A stretch of 64,000 nucleotides of DNA from Denitratisoma oestradiolicum (GTDB lineage Bacteria > Pseudomonadota > Gammaproteobacteria > Burkholderiales > Rhodocyclaceae): positions 434,001 through 498,000 of the forward strand of contig NZ_LR778301.1 of assembly GCF_902813185.1 (NCBI RefSeq), read 5' to 3'. Below the pieces are notes generated by a model. The model was not told where the DNA came from. It made no database searches and saw only the letters and a program-made list of their open reading frames with translations. The translations under genes and the position numbers were made by a program. How positions within the stretch are numbered: the stretch's first letter is position 1; every line of letters starts with the position of its first letter. This document shows positions 1 to 8,211 of this stretch, in pieces.

Positions 1-594
1 TGCCGCATCGAGGGCCAGGGGGCCTACTCGAAACTCAAGTTCGAGTCCGGCGGCCATCGGGTGCAGCGGGTGCCGGAGACCGAGTCCCAGGGCCGCATCC
101 ACACCTCCGCCTGCACCGTGGCGGTGATGCCCGAGGCCGACGAACTGGCGGCGGTGGAGATCAACCCGGCCGACATCCGCATCGACACCTTCCGCGCCTC
201 CGGCGCCGGGGGGCAGCACATCAACAAGACTGATTCGGCGGTGCGGATTACCCATCTGCCCACCGGCATCGTCGTCGAATGCCAGGACGACCGTTCCCAG
301 CACCGCAACAAGGCCCAGGCCATGAGCGTGCTGGCGGCTCGCATCAATGACGCCCAGGCGCGGGCCCAGCAGCAGCAGATCGCCTCCACCCGCAAGAGCC
401 TGGTGGGCAGCGGCGACCGCTCCGAGCGCATCCGCACCTACAACTTTCCCCAGGGCCGCATCACCGACCATCGCATCAACCTGACCCTCTACAAGATCGA
501 CGCCATCATGGACGGGGATCTGGACGAACTGGTGAATGCCCTCACCGCCGAGCATCAGGCGGAACTGCTGGCGGCCCTGGCCGGCGAACAATAG
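1..594 (+). CDS. prfA: Peptide chain release factor 1 (C-terminal part, gene starts before the window)
   Basis: Release factor 1 recognises UAA/UAG in the ribosomal A site and triggers hydrolysis of the finished peptidyl-tRNA. The frame is open from base 1, so the N-terminal domain and the codon-recognition loop lie outside the window; 197 codons remain. The catalytic GGQ loop is at bases 208-216, within the [16 protein letters not shown] motif of class I factors, followed by the conserved QHRNKAQAM segment and the [16 protein letters not shown] block typical of RF1. The gene ends in TAG. prmC follows, which is the usual prfA-prmC pairing: PrmC methylates the GGQ glutamine. Identification is secure; only completeness is limited. 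Confidence 0.97.
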   Translation, partial: CRIEGQGAYSKLKFESGGHRVQRVPETESQGRIHTSACTVAVMPEADELAAVEINPADIRIDTFRASGAGGQHINKTDSAVRITHLPTGIVVECQDDRSQHRNKAQAMSVLAARINDAQARAQQQQIASTRKSLVGSGDRSERIRTYNFPQGRITDHRINLTLYKIDAIMDGDLDELVNALTAEHQAELLAALAGEQ

Positions 595-615
595 ATGAGG
601 CACCCCACCCCCCAG

Positions 616-635
616 CCCCCGCCCCAGGGCGGGGG
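616..635. terminator. GC-rich hairpin after prfA
   Basis: A perfect 9-bp stem, CCCCCGCCC (616-624) against GGGCGGGGG (627-635), lies 22 bases after the prfA stop. No T-tract follows, so it may be a pausing or mRNA-stabilising hairpin rather than a true intrinsic terminator. Confidence 0.4.
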
Positions 636-755
636 AGCCTGCTGGCTTGCTGCGCGCGGTTGTTACGGGGGACTCCGGACAGGCAGCCGATGGATGTTCG
701 CTTCGCGAACGTGCCGTCTCGCCTTGGGGGCGGCCCAGCGGCGAGACTGCGGCGG

Positions 756-1583
756 ATGGACGTCATGAACATCGCCGAGGCCCTGGCCCTGGCGCGGCAA
801 CTGATTTCTGCCGCCGAGGCCCGGCTGCTGCTGGGCCATGTGCTGGGGCGCAACAGTGCCTGGATCGAGGCCCATCGGGATGACGCGCTGGGCGAGACGG
901 ATGCCCGCGATTTCGCTGCCCTGGTGGCGCGGCGAGCGGCGGGGGAGCCGGTGGCCTATCTGCTGGGGAGCCGGGAATTCTACGGCCGGGACTTTAAGGT
1001 TTCCCCGGCGGTGCTGATTCCCCGGCCCGATACCGAACTGCTGGTGGAACTGGCCCTGGCGGCCCTGGCCGGTCAGCCATCGCCCCGGGTGCTGGACCTG
1101 GGTACCGGCAGCGGCTGCATCGCCATCACCCTGGCCCTGGAGCGGCCCGATGCCCGGCTGACAGCGGTGGATGCTGCGGCTGCGGCTTTGGCCGTGGCCA
1201 GTCAGAATGCTGCCGCCTTCCAGGCGTCGGTGCGATGCCTGGAGGGGGAATGGTTCGCGCCTGTGGGCGGGGAACGCTTCGATCTGATCGTTTCCAACCC
1301 GCCCTATGTGGCGGCCGGGGACCGACACCTGGGCGAGGGGGATCTGCGTTTCGAGCCTCTTTCAGCCCTGGCCAGCGGCGCCGACGGACTGGACGACATC
1401 CGCTGTATCGTGGCGGCGGCGCCGGCCCATCTGGAGTCCGGGGGCTGCCTGCTGCTGGAGCATGGCTACGATCAGGCGGCAGCGGTGGTTGCCATGCTTT
1501 CGGCATCCGGTTTCCGGGACGTCGCCTCCCATCCCGACCTGGCCGGCATTCCCCGCGTCACTGGCGGCCGCCTGGTCCGCTGA
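756..1583 (+). CDS. prmC: Peptide chain release factor N5-glutamine methyltransferase PrmC (HemK)
   Basis: PrmC transfers a methyl group from SAM to the GGQ glutamine of release factors. The 275-residue protein has the small helical N-terminal domain (about 1-80), then a Rossmann methyltransferase fold with the SAM loop DLGTGSG near residue 114 and the catalytic NPPY motif at about 181-184. The IPRPDTE segment before the SAM loop is also family-typical. The frame stays open upstream to 660, but that extension is low-complexity GC-rich sequence unlike PrmC. I chose ATG 756; ATG 765 (MNIAEAL) is equally plausible. The position just after prfA supports the assignment. Confidence 0.93.
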   Translation: MDVMNIAEALALARQLISAAEARLLLGHVLGRNSAWIEAHRDDALGETDARDFAALVARRAAGEPVAYLLGSREFYGRDFKVSPAVLIPRPDTELLVELALAALAGQPSPRVLDLGTGSGCIAITLALERPDARLTAVDAAAAALAVASQNAAAFQASVRCLEGEWFAPVGGERFDLIVSNPPYVAAGDRHLGEGDLRFEPLSALASGADGLDDIRCIVAAAPAHLESGGCLLLEHGYDQAAAVVAMLSASGFRDVASHPDLAGIPRVTGGRLVR

Positions 1584-1620
1584 TTGGCTGTCGCTGCCCC
1601 GGACCGGTGATGCGGGGCGA

Positions 1621-2103
1621 TTACTTTCTCGGCACGTGCTTCATTGGGATGGGCTCTGCCAGCATCTTGCCGCCCGCCTTGAGCCAATCCACCGCCATTT
1701 TCGAGGCGTCGCGGAAAGGGTTATAAATATCTTCCTCCGAGGAAAAAAGACCGTTGCCGGCGTAGACCACGCGGCACCAGTTGGGAAATTGGAAGCGGTT
1801 GTCCTTGGGGTCGTCCATGGGGAAGGTGTTCAGGCAGCAGAAGACGATGGCATCGGTCTCCGTGTCGAAGACTTTCCAGCTCTGGGGGAAGCGCATGTGG
1901 GGGTAGGGCTTCATCACATCGCAGATCCATTTGCGGATTTCTTCCCGTCCATGCATTTCGCCGTAGGCGTGCTCGATGTAATGGGCATCCTCGGTGAAGA
2001 TATTGGCCCAGATGTTCCAGTCGCCAGTCTCCTGCGAACGACGCCGGGCGTCGTTGTAAATGTCGAAGGCTGCGCGTAATTCGGCTTCGGTAAAGCGTCC
2101 CAT
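1621..2103 (-). CDS. NTF2-like (SnoaL-type) protein
   Basis: This 160-residue protein has the cone-shaped NTF2/SnoaL-like pattern: an N-terminal helix with a WxxWANIFTEDAHYIEHAYG segment, a GREEI helix, then beta strands ending in the aromatic-rich C-terminal half. The fold hosts ketosteroid isomerases, dehydratases and hydrolases, so the fold is supported but the reaction is not. The start is set by AGGAG upstream of ATG 2103. It lies 11 bases downstream of the TetR-type gene on the same strand, so the two are probably co-transcribed. It carries acidic and histidine residues in the D-A-H-Y-I-E-H stretch, where polar catalytic residues often sit in this fold. Confidence 0.75.
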   Translation of the reverse strand: MGRFTEAELRAAFDIYNDARRRSQETGDWNIWANIFTEDAHYIEHAYGEMHGREEIRKWICDVMKPYPHMRFPQSWKVFDTETDAIVFCCLNTFPMDDPKDNRFQFPNWCRVVYAGNGLFSSEEDIYNPFRDASKMAVDWLKAGGKMLAEPIPMKHVPRK

Positions 2104-2114
2104 GTTGTCTTCTC

Positions 2115-2726
2115 CTAGGGGGTGGCCGATTTGAGTCCGACCTGTATGAACTGCATCAGGGTGTCGATCATGGCTTTCGGCAGCGGCATGCCCTGCCCCA
2201 TGCGCCGGGTGGTATAGGTGATCTGCAATTCATTCAGGAGATCGGCTGCCGAGGCAATGTCCAGATCCTGTCGTATTTCGCCTTTGGTTTGCCCTTGCCG
2301 CAGCAGATCGGCCAGTTGCTGTAACCAGCGCCGGTTGGCCTCCGTGATGGCGGTTTTGAGACGGGGTGTCGGGGCGCCCTCATGGCGCCTCAACGCCAGA
2401 TAGAGCGGAGAGCGGGCCGCAAATTCGAACCCGGCCCGAAACAGCTTTTCCAGGGCGTCGATCACGCCGGGCGTCTCATCCAGGATGTTTTGGGTCATAT
2501 CCCACCAGTGCGCCAGCACCTGTTCTACCGCTGCCTCGAACAAGGCTTCCTTGGAAGCGAAATGAGCAAACAAAAGGCCGTCGGAGACACCGGCCCGGCG
2601 GGCGATTTCGCGGGTCGTGGTGGCCTTGTAGCCCAATTCGCCAAAGCAGGCGGAGGCGACATCGAGCATGAGTTCCCGCTTGCGGGCGCTTTCATCCTGA
2701 CGGGAAAGTTTTCTCTGGGGACGCAT
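2115..2726 (-). CDS. TetR/AcrR-family transcriptional regulator
   Basis: A 203-residue one-component regulator. The N-terminal HTH (about residues 14-62) shows the TetR pattern: ACFGELGYKATTTREIARRAGVSDGLLFAHF, split here as helix 1, turn and recognition helix, followed by the FASKEALF segment. The remaining roughly 140 residues form the variable ligand-binding domain, so the inducer is unknown. It is divergent from the luciferase-like oxidoreductase at 2831 across an AT-rich gap with inverted repeats, which suggests it represses that gene and its own NTF2-like partner. No strong Shine-Dalgarno precedes ATG 2726. Confidence 0.88.
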   Translation of the reverse strand: MRPQRKLSRQDESARKRELMLDVASACFGELGYKATTTREIARRAGVSDGLLFAHFASKEALFEAAVEQVLAHWWDMTQNILDETPGVIDALEKLFRAGFEFAARSPLYLALRRHEGAPTPRLKTAITEANRRWLQQLADLLRQGQTKGEIRQDLDIASAADLLNELQITYTTRRMGQGMPLPKAMIDTLMQFIQVGLKSATP

Positions 2727-2744
2727 GGTGGCTGAAATATATAT

Positions 2745-2768
2745 TGAGCAGAAAGTGTAATATGCTCA
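2745..2768. promoter_or_regulatory. Candidate TetR operator 1
   Basis: TGAGCA (2745-2750) and TGCTCA (2763-2768) form an inverted repeat with a 12-base spacer, inside the AT-rich divergent region between the TetR gene and the LLM oxidoreductase. Operator function is inferred from symmetry and location only. Confidence 0.4.
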
Positions 2769-2777
2769 TTAAGCAAA

Positions 2778-2791
2778 AACAATATTTTGTT
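2778..2791. promoter_or_regulatory. Candidate TetR operator 2
   Basis: AACAA (2778-2782) and TTGTT (2787-2791) around a 4-base AT centre form a short palindrome in the same divergent region. AT-rich sequence makes chance palindromes likely, so confidence is modest. Confidence 0.3.
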
Positions 2792-2830
2792 CAAAATAAT
2801 TGCAATTTGATTTGTTCGATAGGGGGCGGT

Positions 2831-3802
2831 GTGAAAAATCTGGTCATGCGTTTTGATATGCGGCGTCCGCCGGACTGTTCGGTGAGTGATCAGGTGCGGT
2901 ATCAGGCGGCGCTGGAGATGGCGGTCTGGGCCGAGGGCAATGGCTTCGACACCATCGGGCTGTCCGAACATCATGTGACCGCCGATGGCTATCTTTCTTC
3001 GCCCTTGATGCTGGCCATGGCCATCGCCAGCCGCACCGAGCGCATTGCCATCAATGTGGGTGCGTTGCTGTTGCCCCTGCATGAGCCCTTGCGTATCGCC
3101 GAGGACATCGCCGTGCTGGACATGATCGCCAAGGGCCGGGCCGCCGTGACGGCGGGCATTGGTTATCGGCCCGAGGAATATGCGGCTCTGGGCCGGGACT
3201 GGGAGCGTCGCGGTGAATTGCTCGATGAGGGCATCGAGGTTCTGCTCAAGGCCTGGCGTGGCCAGCCTTTTGAGTATCGCGGGCGTTCGGCGCAGGTCCT
3301 GCCCCGCCCGGTATCACGGGTGCAGCAGTTGCTGTATGTGGGCGGCAACAGCAAGGCCGCTGCCCGCCGTGCGGCGCATTTCGGCCTGGTTTTCCTGCCC
3401 GCCATTGATGACCCGGAACTGGTGACGGCGTATCAAGCCGAGTGCGAGCGTCTTGGAGGGAAGCGCGGCTTCGTCGTGTTGCCCAATGCGCCCGCCACCA
3501 CCTTCATTGCCGAAGACGTGGAGCAAGGCTGGCGCGACTATGGCCCGGCCATGCTGTTCGATGCGGTGGCCTATGGCGCGTGGCATCATCCCAATCGGCG
3601 GGCCTATGCCGAGTCCTTTGCCTCGGACATGGCGAGTTTGCGGGCCGAAGGCAAGTACCGCATCCTGACGCCGGCACAGGCAGTGGAAGTGATCCGCAGC
3701 ACGGGCTCACTGCATATCGCGCCCCTGGTCGGGGGTGCCGATCCGGCGCTGGCCTGGCGCAGTCTGCAACTCTTTGCCGAGCACGTGCTGCCTCAGTTGT
3801 AA
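2831..3802 (+). CDS. LLM-class (luciferase-like) flavin-dependent oxidoreductase
   Basis: A 323-residue TIM-barrel flavin enzyme of the bacterial luciferase family; members use reduced FMN or F420 as monooxygenases or dehydrogenases. Visible family features are the WAEGNGFDTIGLSEHH segment in the first third, the RTERIAINVGALLLPLHEPLRIAED strand-helix and the GIGYRPEEY motif after it, and the YVGGNSKAAARRAAHFG phosphate-binding region. The frame is open upstream to 2744 through AT-rich intergenic sequence; GTG 2831 is preferred because AGGGGG precedes it and homologous sequence begins there. It is divergent from the TetR gene. A relative with similar motifs lies at 40489-41466. Confidence 0.85.
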   Translation: MKNLVMRFDMRRPPDCSVSDQVRYQAALEMAVWAEGNGFDTIGLSEHHVTADGYLSSPLMLAMAIASRTERIAINVGALLLPLHEPLRIAEDIAVLDMIAKGRAAVTAGIGYRPEEYAALGRDWERRGELLDEGIEVLLKAWRGQPFEYRGRSAQVLPRPVSRVQQLLYVGGNSKAAARRAAHFGLVFLPAIDDPELVTAYQAECERLGGKRGFVVLPNAPATTFIAEDVEQGWRDYGPAMLFDAVAYGAWHHPNRRAYAESFASDMASLRAEGKYRILTPAQAVEVIRSTGSLHIAPLVGGADPALAWRSLQLFAEHVLPQL

Positions 3803-3876
3803 GCCCATTATCAAGGACCGGGAATGGCCTCAGCCTTTGCGTCAGCCTACCAAAAGCCCATCAGGAGGGAGAGGTC

Positions 3877-3912
3877 ATGCGTTTCATACTTGAGCTCGGT
3901 TTCAGCCATTAA
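3877..3912 (+). pseudogene. Orphan Shine-Dalgarno plus 11-codon open frame (possible gene remnant)
   Basis: A strong AGGAGG (3863-3868) sits 8 bases before an ATG that opens only 11 codons (MRFILELGFSH) before TAA. Either a very short leader-like peptide or the decayed start of a gene once following the LLM oxidoreductase. The rest of the 275-base gap 3803-4077 has no further coding signal apart from the grxD promoter. Confidence 0.3.
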
Positions 3913-4007
3913 AGTGAATACGTTCCTCTGGCCCAGAGCGGATTCGCCGCCATCGGACAGCATCGTGACCTGGCCGGCATCATTCGGGTTTCAGGCGGAA
4001 TCCGTCC

Positions 4008-4037
4008 TTGACCTGGCTTCCCTCGGGCCGGTACAAT
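4008..4037 (+). promoter_or_regulatory. Sigma-70 promoter of grxD
   Basis: A -35 TTGACC (4008-4013) and a -10 TACAAT (4032-4037) are separated by 18 bases, placing transcription start about 35 bases before the grxD ATG. Confidence 0.7.
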
Positions 4038-4077
4038 TTCCTGAGTAAGCAGCTCAACTATTACCCAAGGAATTCCC

Positions 4078-4401
4078 ATGGATGTCCAGCAGCAAATCCG
4101 CGAAACCGTGACCCAAAACCCCGTCGTGCTGTTCATGAAGGGCACGGCCCAGTTTCCCCAGTGCGGTTTTTCCGCCCGGGTGGTGCAGATTCTCAAGGCC
4201 TGTGGCGTGACCAATCTGGTGACGGTGAATGTGCTGGCCGACGAGGCCATCCGCCAGGGCATCAAGGACTACGCCAACTGGCCCACCATTCCCCAGCTTT
4301 ACATCAACGGCGAGTTCGTTGGCGGCTGCGACATCGTCAGCGAGATGTACGCTTCCGGTGAGATACAGAAACTGCTGGAGCCCATCGTTCAGGCTTCCTG
4401 A
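4078..4401 (+). CDS. grxD: Monothiol glutaredoxin, Grx4 family
   Basis: A 107-residue monothiol glutaredoxin. The CGFS active site is at residues 29-32, preceded by the KGTAQFPQ segment, and the WPTIPQLYINGEFVGGCDI block that binds glutathione follows. CGFS glutaredoxins form glutathione-ligated [2Fe-2S] dimers and deliver clusters to apoproteins, often with BolA; they act in the cytoplasm. The gene has its own well-formed promoter and is followed by a hairpin. Length and motif match the family closely, so the assignment is firm. The position after prfA/prmC is common in betaproteobacteria, here with an accessory locus inserted between. Confidence 0.96.
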   Translation: MDVQQQIRETVTQNPVVLFMKGTAQFPQCGFSARVVQILKACGVTNLVTVNVLADEAIRQGIKDYANWPTIPQLYINGEFVGGCDIVSEMYASGEIQKLLEPIVQAS

Positions 4402-4409
4402 ACTGTGAA

Positions 4410-4433
4410 GAGAAGGCGTCGAAGCGCCTTCTC
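4410..4433. terminator. Hairpin between convergent grxD and ppiC-type gene
   Basis: GAGAAGGCG (4410-4418) pairs perfectly with CGCCTTCTC (4425-4433). It lies between two convergent stops and could serve both strands, although neither side has a long T-run. Confidence 0.55.
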
Positions 4434-4436
4434 CAT

Positions 4437-5237
4437 TCACTCGGTGGGCAGTCCCGGTCCCGCGCCCTGGGGGCCGGTATTTCCCAGGTCGATGCCGCTG
4501 ATCTGGGCTCCCTCGATCAACCGGGATACGTATTGCTGCTGGCCCAGTTGTTCCAGCCGGGCATTGAGATAGGCACGTATTCTTTCCTGTACTGCTTCCA
4601 GAGGCAGGGCTTCGCCCAGGGCGCAGCGGTCGATCCGGATGATGTGGCAGCCGAAGCGGGTTTCCACCGGCTGGGGCAGCAGTCCCGGTTTGCCGAAGGC
4701 CACCAGGGCCGACCAGAATTCGGGCACCACCGAGCCTTCGGTCAGTTGTCCCAATGACCCTCCCAGGCTGGCGCTGGTGCAGGTGGAGGCCTCCCGGGCA
4801 AACTGTTCGAAACGATCCGGATTGTTCTTGAGGGCCAAGAGCAGGGCATCGGCCCTCTTTGCCAGGGCGATCCGATCCTCCTGGGGGCCCGCCTCGAACA
4901 GGATGTGGCGGGCCTCGAACAGGTCACCGCTGCGAAATTTCTCCCGGTGACCCTCGAAGTAGCGATGCACCTCCTCGTCGGAAACGGACTGGGCAGGGAC
5001 TTCCCGGACCAGCACTTGCTCCAGGGCACTCTCTTCATCAGCCGCCTCGATTTGCAGGGCCGCGGCCCGCTGGCGCAGCAGGGCCCTCACCACCAGGGCC
5101 CGGGCCGCAGCCTCCCGGGGTTTGTCGGCATCGGCGAACTGGGATGCCAGGGCGTCGATTTCCTCCAGACTGATGGTTTCCCCATTGACGCTAATGGGGG
5201 CGGGCTTGCGGTTGTGAAAGGTGATGACTTGATTCAT
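4437..5237 (-). CDS. PpiC-type (parvulin) peptidyl-prolyl cis-trans isomerase
   Basis: This protein of about 266 residues has a helical N-terminal chaperone-like half and a parvulin domain in the C-terminal half. Parvulin signatures are ARHILFEAGPQED, the FEQFAREAST helix, the GGSLGQLTEGSVVPEFW loop and VETRFGCHIIRID at the end of the domain. The start is uncertain: ATG 5237 gives an N-terminus MNQVITFHNRK without a signal peptide, while upstream in-frame starts to 5300 exist; none has a strong Shine-Dalgarno. A soluble cytoplasmic isomerase of this type often helps enzyme assembly, NifM-style, but no client is evident nearby. Confidence 0.85.
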   Translation of the reverse strand: MNQVITFHNRKPAPISVNGETISLEEIDALASQFADADKPREAAARALVVRALLRQRAAALQIEAADEESALEQVLVREVPAQSVSDEEVHRYFEGHREKFRSGDLFEARHILFEAGPQEDRIALAKRADALLLALKNNPDRFEQFAREASTCTSASLGGSLGQLTEGSVVPEFWSALVAFGKPGLLPQPVETRFGCHIIRIDRCALGEALPLEAVQERIRAYLNARLEQLGQQQYVSRLIEGAQISGIDLGNTGPQGAGPGLPTE

Positions 5238-5300
5238 GGGGCGGCTGCATGGTCTGTGGGAGAGGGGTTTATACATGAAAATTGTGGCCGCTTTCTTCAA

Positions 5301-5324
5301 GGTCTGCTCTCATTCAGGCGACGG
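5301..5324. repeat. Solo terminal-repeat copy related to the 38.9 kb MITE-like element
   Basis: These 24 bases match, with one substitution, the outer end of the element at 38858-39122 (GGTCTGnTCTCATTCAGGCG then ACGG). No second end is nearby, so it looks like a relic or solo end. Confidence 0.5.
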
Positions 5325-5391
5325 GCGACTGACGGTGCCGGACGGGCTAGGATAAAAGCAGCCGCCGCCTTTTTGCGGCGCAGGAGTTGCC

Positions 5392-6891
5392 ATGGAAGCC
5401 ACTGCCGTTGTCCGCCTCCTCGCTGACCTGGGCGTTCCCTTGCCGCCGGCCGGCAAGCTGATCGTCCGCTCACCCATCGATGGCGGGCAGCTCACCTCCC
5501 TCGTCCCCCACACGCCGGCTGAGGTGGATGCCGCTGTTGCCGTCGCCCAGAGTGCTTTCCTGGCCTGGCGCCTGGTGCCCGCCCCGCGGCGGGGCGAACT
5601 GGTGCGTCGCCTGGGCGCAACCCTGCGCCGGCACAAGGCGGTGCTGGCCGAGCTGGTCATCCTGGAAAGCGGCAAGATACGCAGCGAGGCCCTGGGGGAA
5701 GTGCAGGAGATGATCGACATCTGCGACTTCGCCACTGGCCTCTCCCGCCAGCTCTATGGCCTGACCATCGCTTCCGAGCGACCCGGCCACCGCTTGATGG
5801 AAACCTGGCATCCCCTGGGGGTGTGCGGGGTCATCACCGCTTTCAATTTCCCGGTGGCGGTGTGGGCCTGGAACGCCGCCCTGGCCCTGGTCTGCGGCAA
5901 TGGGGTGGTGTGGAAACCCTCGGAAAAAACTCCCCTCACGGCCCTGGCCTGCCAGGCGCTGCTGGCGGAGGTGGCTGCCGAGCTGGGTGACGTTCCACCG
6001 GGCCTGAGTACCCTGCTGCTGGGCGGGGCCGATGTCGGCGCGGTCCTGGCGGACCATCCCGCAGTGGCCCTGGTCTCCGCCACCGGCTCCTGTGCTATGG
6101 GCCGCGCCGTGGCGCCCCAGGTGGCGGCCCGTTTCGGCCGCAGTCTGCTCGAGCTGGGGGGCAACAACGCCATGATCGTTGCCCCCAGCGTCGACCTGGA
6201 CCTGGCGCAGCGGGCCATAGTTTTCGCCGCCGCCGGCACGGCTGGACAGCGCTGCACCAGCCTGCGTCGGCTGTTCGTCCATGAGGCGATCGCCCCGGAC
6301 CTGCTGCCCCGCCTGCGTCAGGCCTACGCCTCCCTCAGGGTCGGCGATCCCCGGGACGAGGGCATCCTGGTCGGCCCCCTCATCGACGCCGCTGCCTTTG
6401 CCGCCCAGCAGGGCGCCCTGGCCGAGGCCAAGGCCGACGGCGGGCACATCTTCGGGGGTGAGCGAGTGACGGTGGCCGGCGGCACAGGCGGCTACTACGT
6501 CCGTCCCGCCCTGGTGGACATGCCGGCCCAGACTGACCTGGTGACGCGGGAAACTTTTGCACCGATCCTCTACATCATGACCTACCGTGATTTCGCCGCC
6601 GCCATCGCGCTCCACAACGCCGTTCCCCAGGGTCTGGCCTCGGCCATCTTTACCAACGACCTGCGGGAAATGGAGGTATTTCTTTCCGCCGCCGGCAGCG
6701 ACTGCGGCATTGCCAACGTCAATGTCGGTCCCTCCGGCGCCGAGATCGGCGGCGCCTTCGGCGGCGAAAAGGAGACCGGAGGTGGGCGGGAAGCCGGGTC
6801 GGATGCCTGGAAGGCCTACATGCGTCGCGCCACCAATACCATCAACTATTCCCGGGACCTGCCCCTGGCCCAGGGAGTGAAGTTCGTCTGA
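5392..6891 (+). CDS. Aldehyde dehydrogenase, ALDH7/antiquitin-like (L-aminoadipate-semialdehyde dehydrogenase type)
   Basis: A 499-residue NAD(P)-dependent aldehyde dehydrogenase. The Rossmann part contains GVCGVITAFNFPVAVWAWN and KPSEKTPLTA; the catalytic region has ELGGNNAMIV with the general-base glutamate and GTAGQRCTSLRRLFVHE with the nucleophilic cysteine. ELGGNNA and the GQRCTSLRRL context are characteristic of the ALDH7 (antiquitin/AmaB) branch, which oxidises aminoadipate semialdehyde in lysine breakdown; assignment to that substrate is by family resemblance. The gene stands alone between convergent and divergent neighbours, so no pathway context helps. All catalytic residues are present. 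Confidence 0.85.
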   Translation: MEATAVVRLLADLGVPLPPAGKLIVRSPIDGGQLTSLVPHTPAEVDAAVAVAQSAFLAWRLVPAPRRGELVRRLGATLRRHKAVLAELVILESGKIRSEALGEVQEMIDICDFATGLSRQLYGLTIASERPGHRLMETWHPLGVCGVITAFNFPVAVWAWNAALALVCGNGVVWKPSEKTPLTALACQALLAEVAAELGDVPPGLSTLLLGGADVGAVLADHPAVALVSATGSCAMGRAVAPQVAARFGRSLLELGGNNAMIVAPSVDLDLAQRAIVFAAAGTAGQRCTSLRRLFVHEAIAPDLLPRLRQAYASLRVGDPRDEGILVGPLIDAAAFAAQQGALAEAKADGGHIFGGERVTVAGGTGGYYVRPALVDMPAQTDLVTRETFAPILYIMTYRDFAAAIALHNAVPQGLASAIFTNDLREMEVFLSAAGSDCGIANVNVGPSGAEIGGAFGGEKETGGGREAGSDAWKAYMRRATNTINYSRDLPLAQGVKFV

Positions 6892-6904
6892 TGCGGCAGG
6901 CTGG

Positions 6905-8161
6905 CTAGAAAAACGCGATCAGGCCGGCGACGGCCAGGGCGACGAGCAGGATCGTGGCGGCCAGCCATTTTTCCTGGGGGCTCAAGCCTGCCTCGATGAC
7001 GGTCGCCGCTGCCAGCGGCGGGACGCCAACCGGAGGTGTGGTCGTTGCGGCTGACGCAGCAGGTGCCGGCGCGGTATGCGCTACCCGGACGGTGGCCGAG
7101 TACTCGTCGAATTCGCGGCCCATGCCGACCTCCTTGGCCAGCCGCTGGGTCGCCGAGAAGGAATCGATAACCGCTGAAAGACCCAGGGTGCCGCCTTCGG
7201 TCGCATCGACCGGCGGGTCGTTATGGCGCGATCGGGCTTCCGGGACCAGCACCACGGTCTGCTCCCCGGCCGCCAGCAGGCCCGGCGGCAGTTCATGCAG
7301 CCCGCTCGGTGCGGCGGCATCGGGTGTCAGCGTCAGGCTGTACTGTTGTTCACACTGCCGAAGGTCTTCGGCCAATTCTGCCGCGTCCTGGTAGCGTTCC
7401 TCGGGGCGCTTTTCCAGCATCTTGGCGAGAATCAGGTCGAGCATCTGCGGCACGTCCGGATTGATCCGGCTGGGTGGCGGGGGGGCGCCGTGCACAGTCT
7501 GGTACATCAAGGTCTCCAGGCTGTTGCCGCCGAACGGGGATTTGCCGGTTAGCATTTCGTAGAGCACCACGCCCAGCGAAAAAATATCCGTGCGATGGTC
7601 TACGCGCTGTCCCAGCACCTGTTCCGGCGACATGTACTTGGGCGAGCCGAGACGCATCCCGGTCTGGGTTTTAACTTCCGAGACGCGCATGCGGGCGATG
7701 CCGAAGTCGGTGATCTTAACCGCGCCATCCTTCAGCACCATGATGTTGGCCGGTTTGATGTCCCGGTGCACGATGCCGTGCTGGTGGGCATAGGCCAGTG
7801 CGGCCGCCACCTGGGCAGCGATGGCAATGGCCTGCCTGACCGGCAGGCGCTGTGCCATGCTGATCAGCTCGCGCAGTTCACGACCGTCAAGGAATTCCAT
7901 TGCCATATAGGCGAGGGTGCCGCTCTGGCCGAGGTCGTAGATCGTGACGATGGCCGGATGACTGAGTGAGCCGGCGGCCTTGGCTTCCTGCTGGAAGCGT
8001 GCCTCGTAGTCGTCGCGCTCGTCAGGGTCCAGGGCCAGATTGATGGTCTTGATCGCGACGATGCGGTTCAGTACCGGATCGGCCGCCTTGTAGACCACGC
8101 CCATCGCGCCGCGGCCAAGCTCGGCGAGGATTTCATAGCGGCCGAGTTGTTGCGTCCCCAT
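6905..8161 (-). CDS. Membrane-anchored Ser/Thr protein kinase (PknB/Hanks type)
   Basis: A 418-residue kinase. Residues about 8-270 form a Hanks-type domain: glycine-rich loop ELGRGAMGVVY, VAIK lysine 38, HRDIKPAN with catalytic Asp134, DFG Asp152, and the GSPKYMSPEQ activation segment. A linker rich in Pro/Ala/Thr follows, and one transmembrane helix (about 398-416) lies at the very C-terminus, so the kinase should face the cytoplasm. It is last in a minus-strand set after a nucleotidyl cyclase and a small lipoprotein (50-base gap), suggesting a signalling operon. All key catalytic residues are present; substrates are unknown. Confidence 0.93.
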   Translation of the reverse strand: MGTQQLGRYEILAELGRGAMGVVYKAADPVLNRIVAIKTINLALDPDERDDYEARFQQEAKAAGSLSHPAIVTIYDLGQSGTLAYMAMEFLDGRELRELISMAQRLPVRQAIAIAAQVAAALAYAHQHGIVHRDIKPANIMVLKDGAVKITDFGIARMRVSEVKTQTGMRLGSPKYMSPEQVLGQRVDHRTDIFSLGVVLYEMLTGKSPFGGNSLETLMYQTVHGAPPPPSRINPDVPQMLDLILAKMLEKRPEERYQDAAELAEDLRQCEQQYSLTLTPDAAAPSGLHELPPGLLAAGEQTVVLVPEARSRHNDPPVDATEGGTLGLSAVIDSFSATQRLAKEVGMGREFDEYSATVRVAHTAPAPAASAATTTPPVGVPPLAAATVIEAGLSPQEKWLAATILLVALAVAGLIAFF

Positions 8162-8211
8162 GCTTGGCGTCCGTCAGTCCTGCTGCGGCATTCTCATGGT
8201 CGGCACTGCGC

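Noticed and set aside
660..755. Upstream extension of prmC to 660
   Set aside because: The translated segment is Arg/Gly/Pro-rich and has no counterpart in PrmC; it overlaps GC-rich intergenic sequence.
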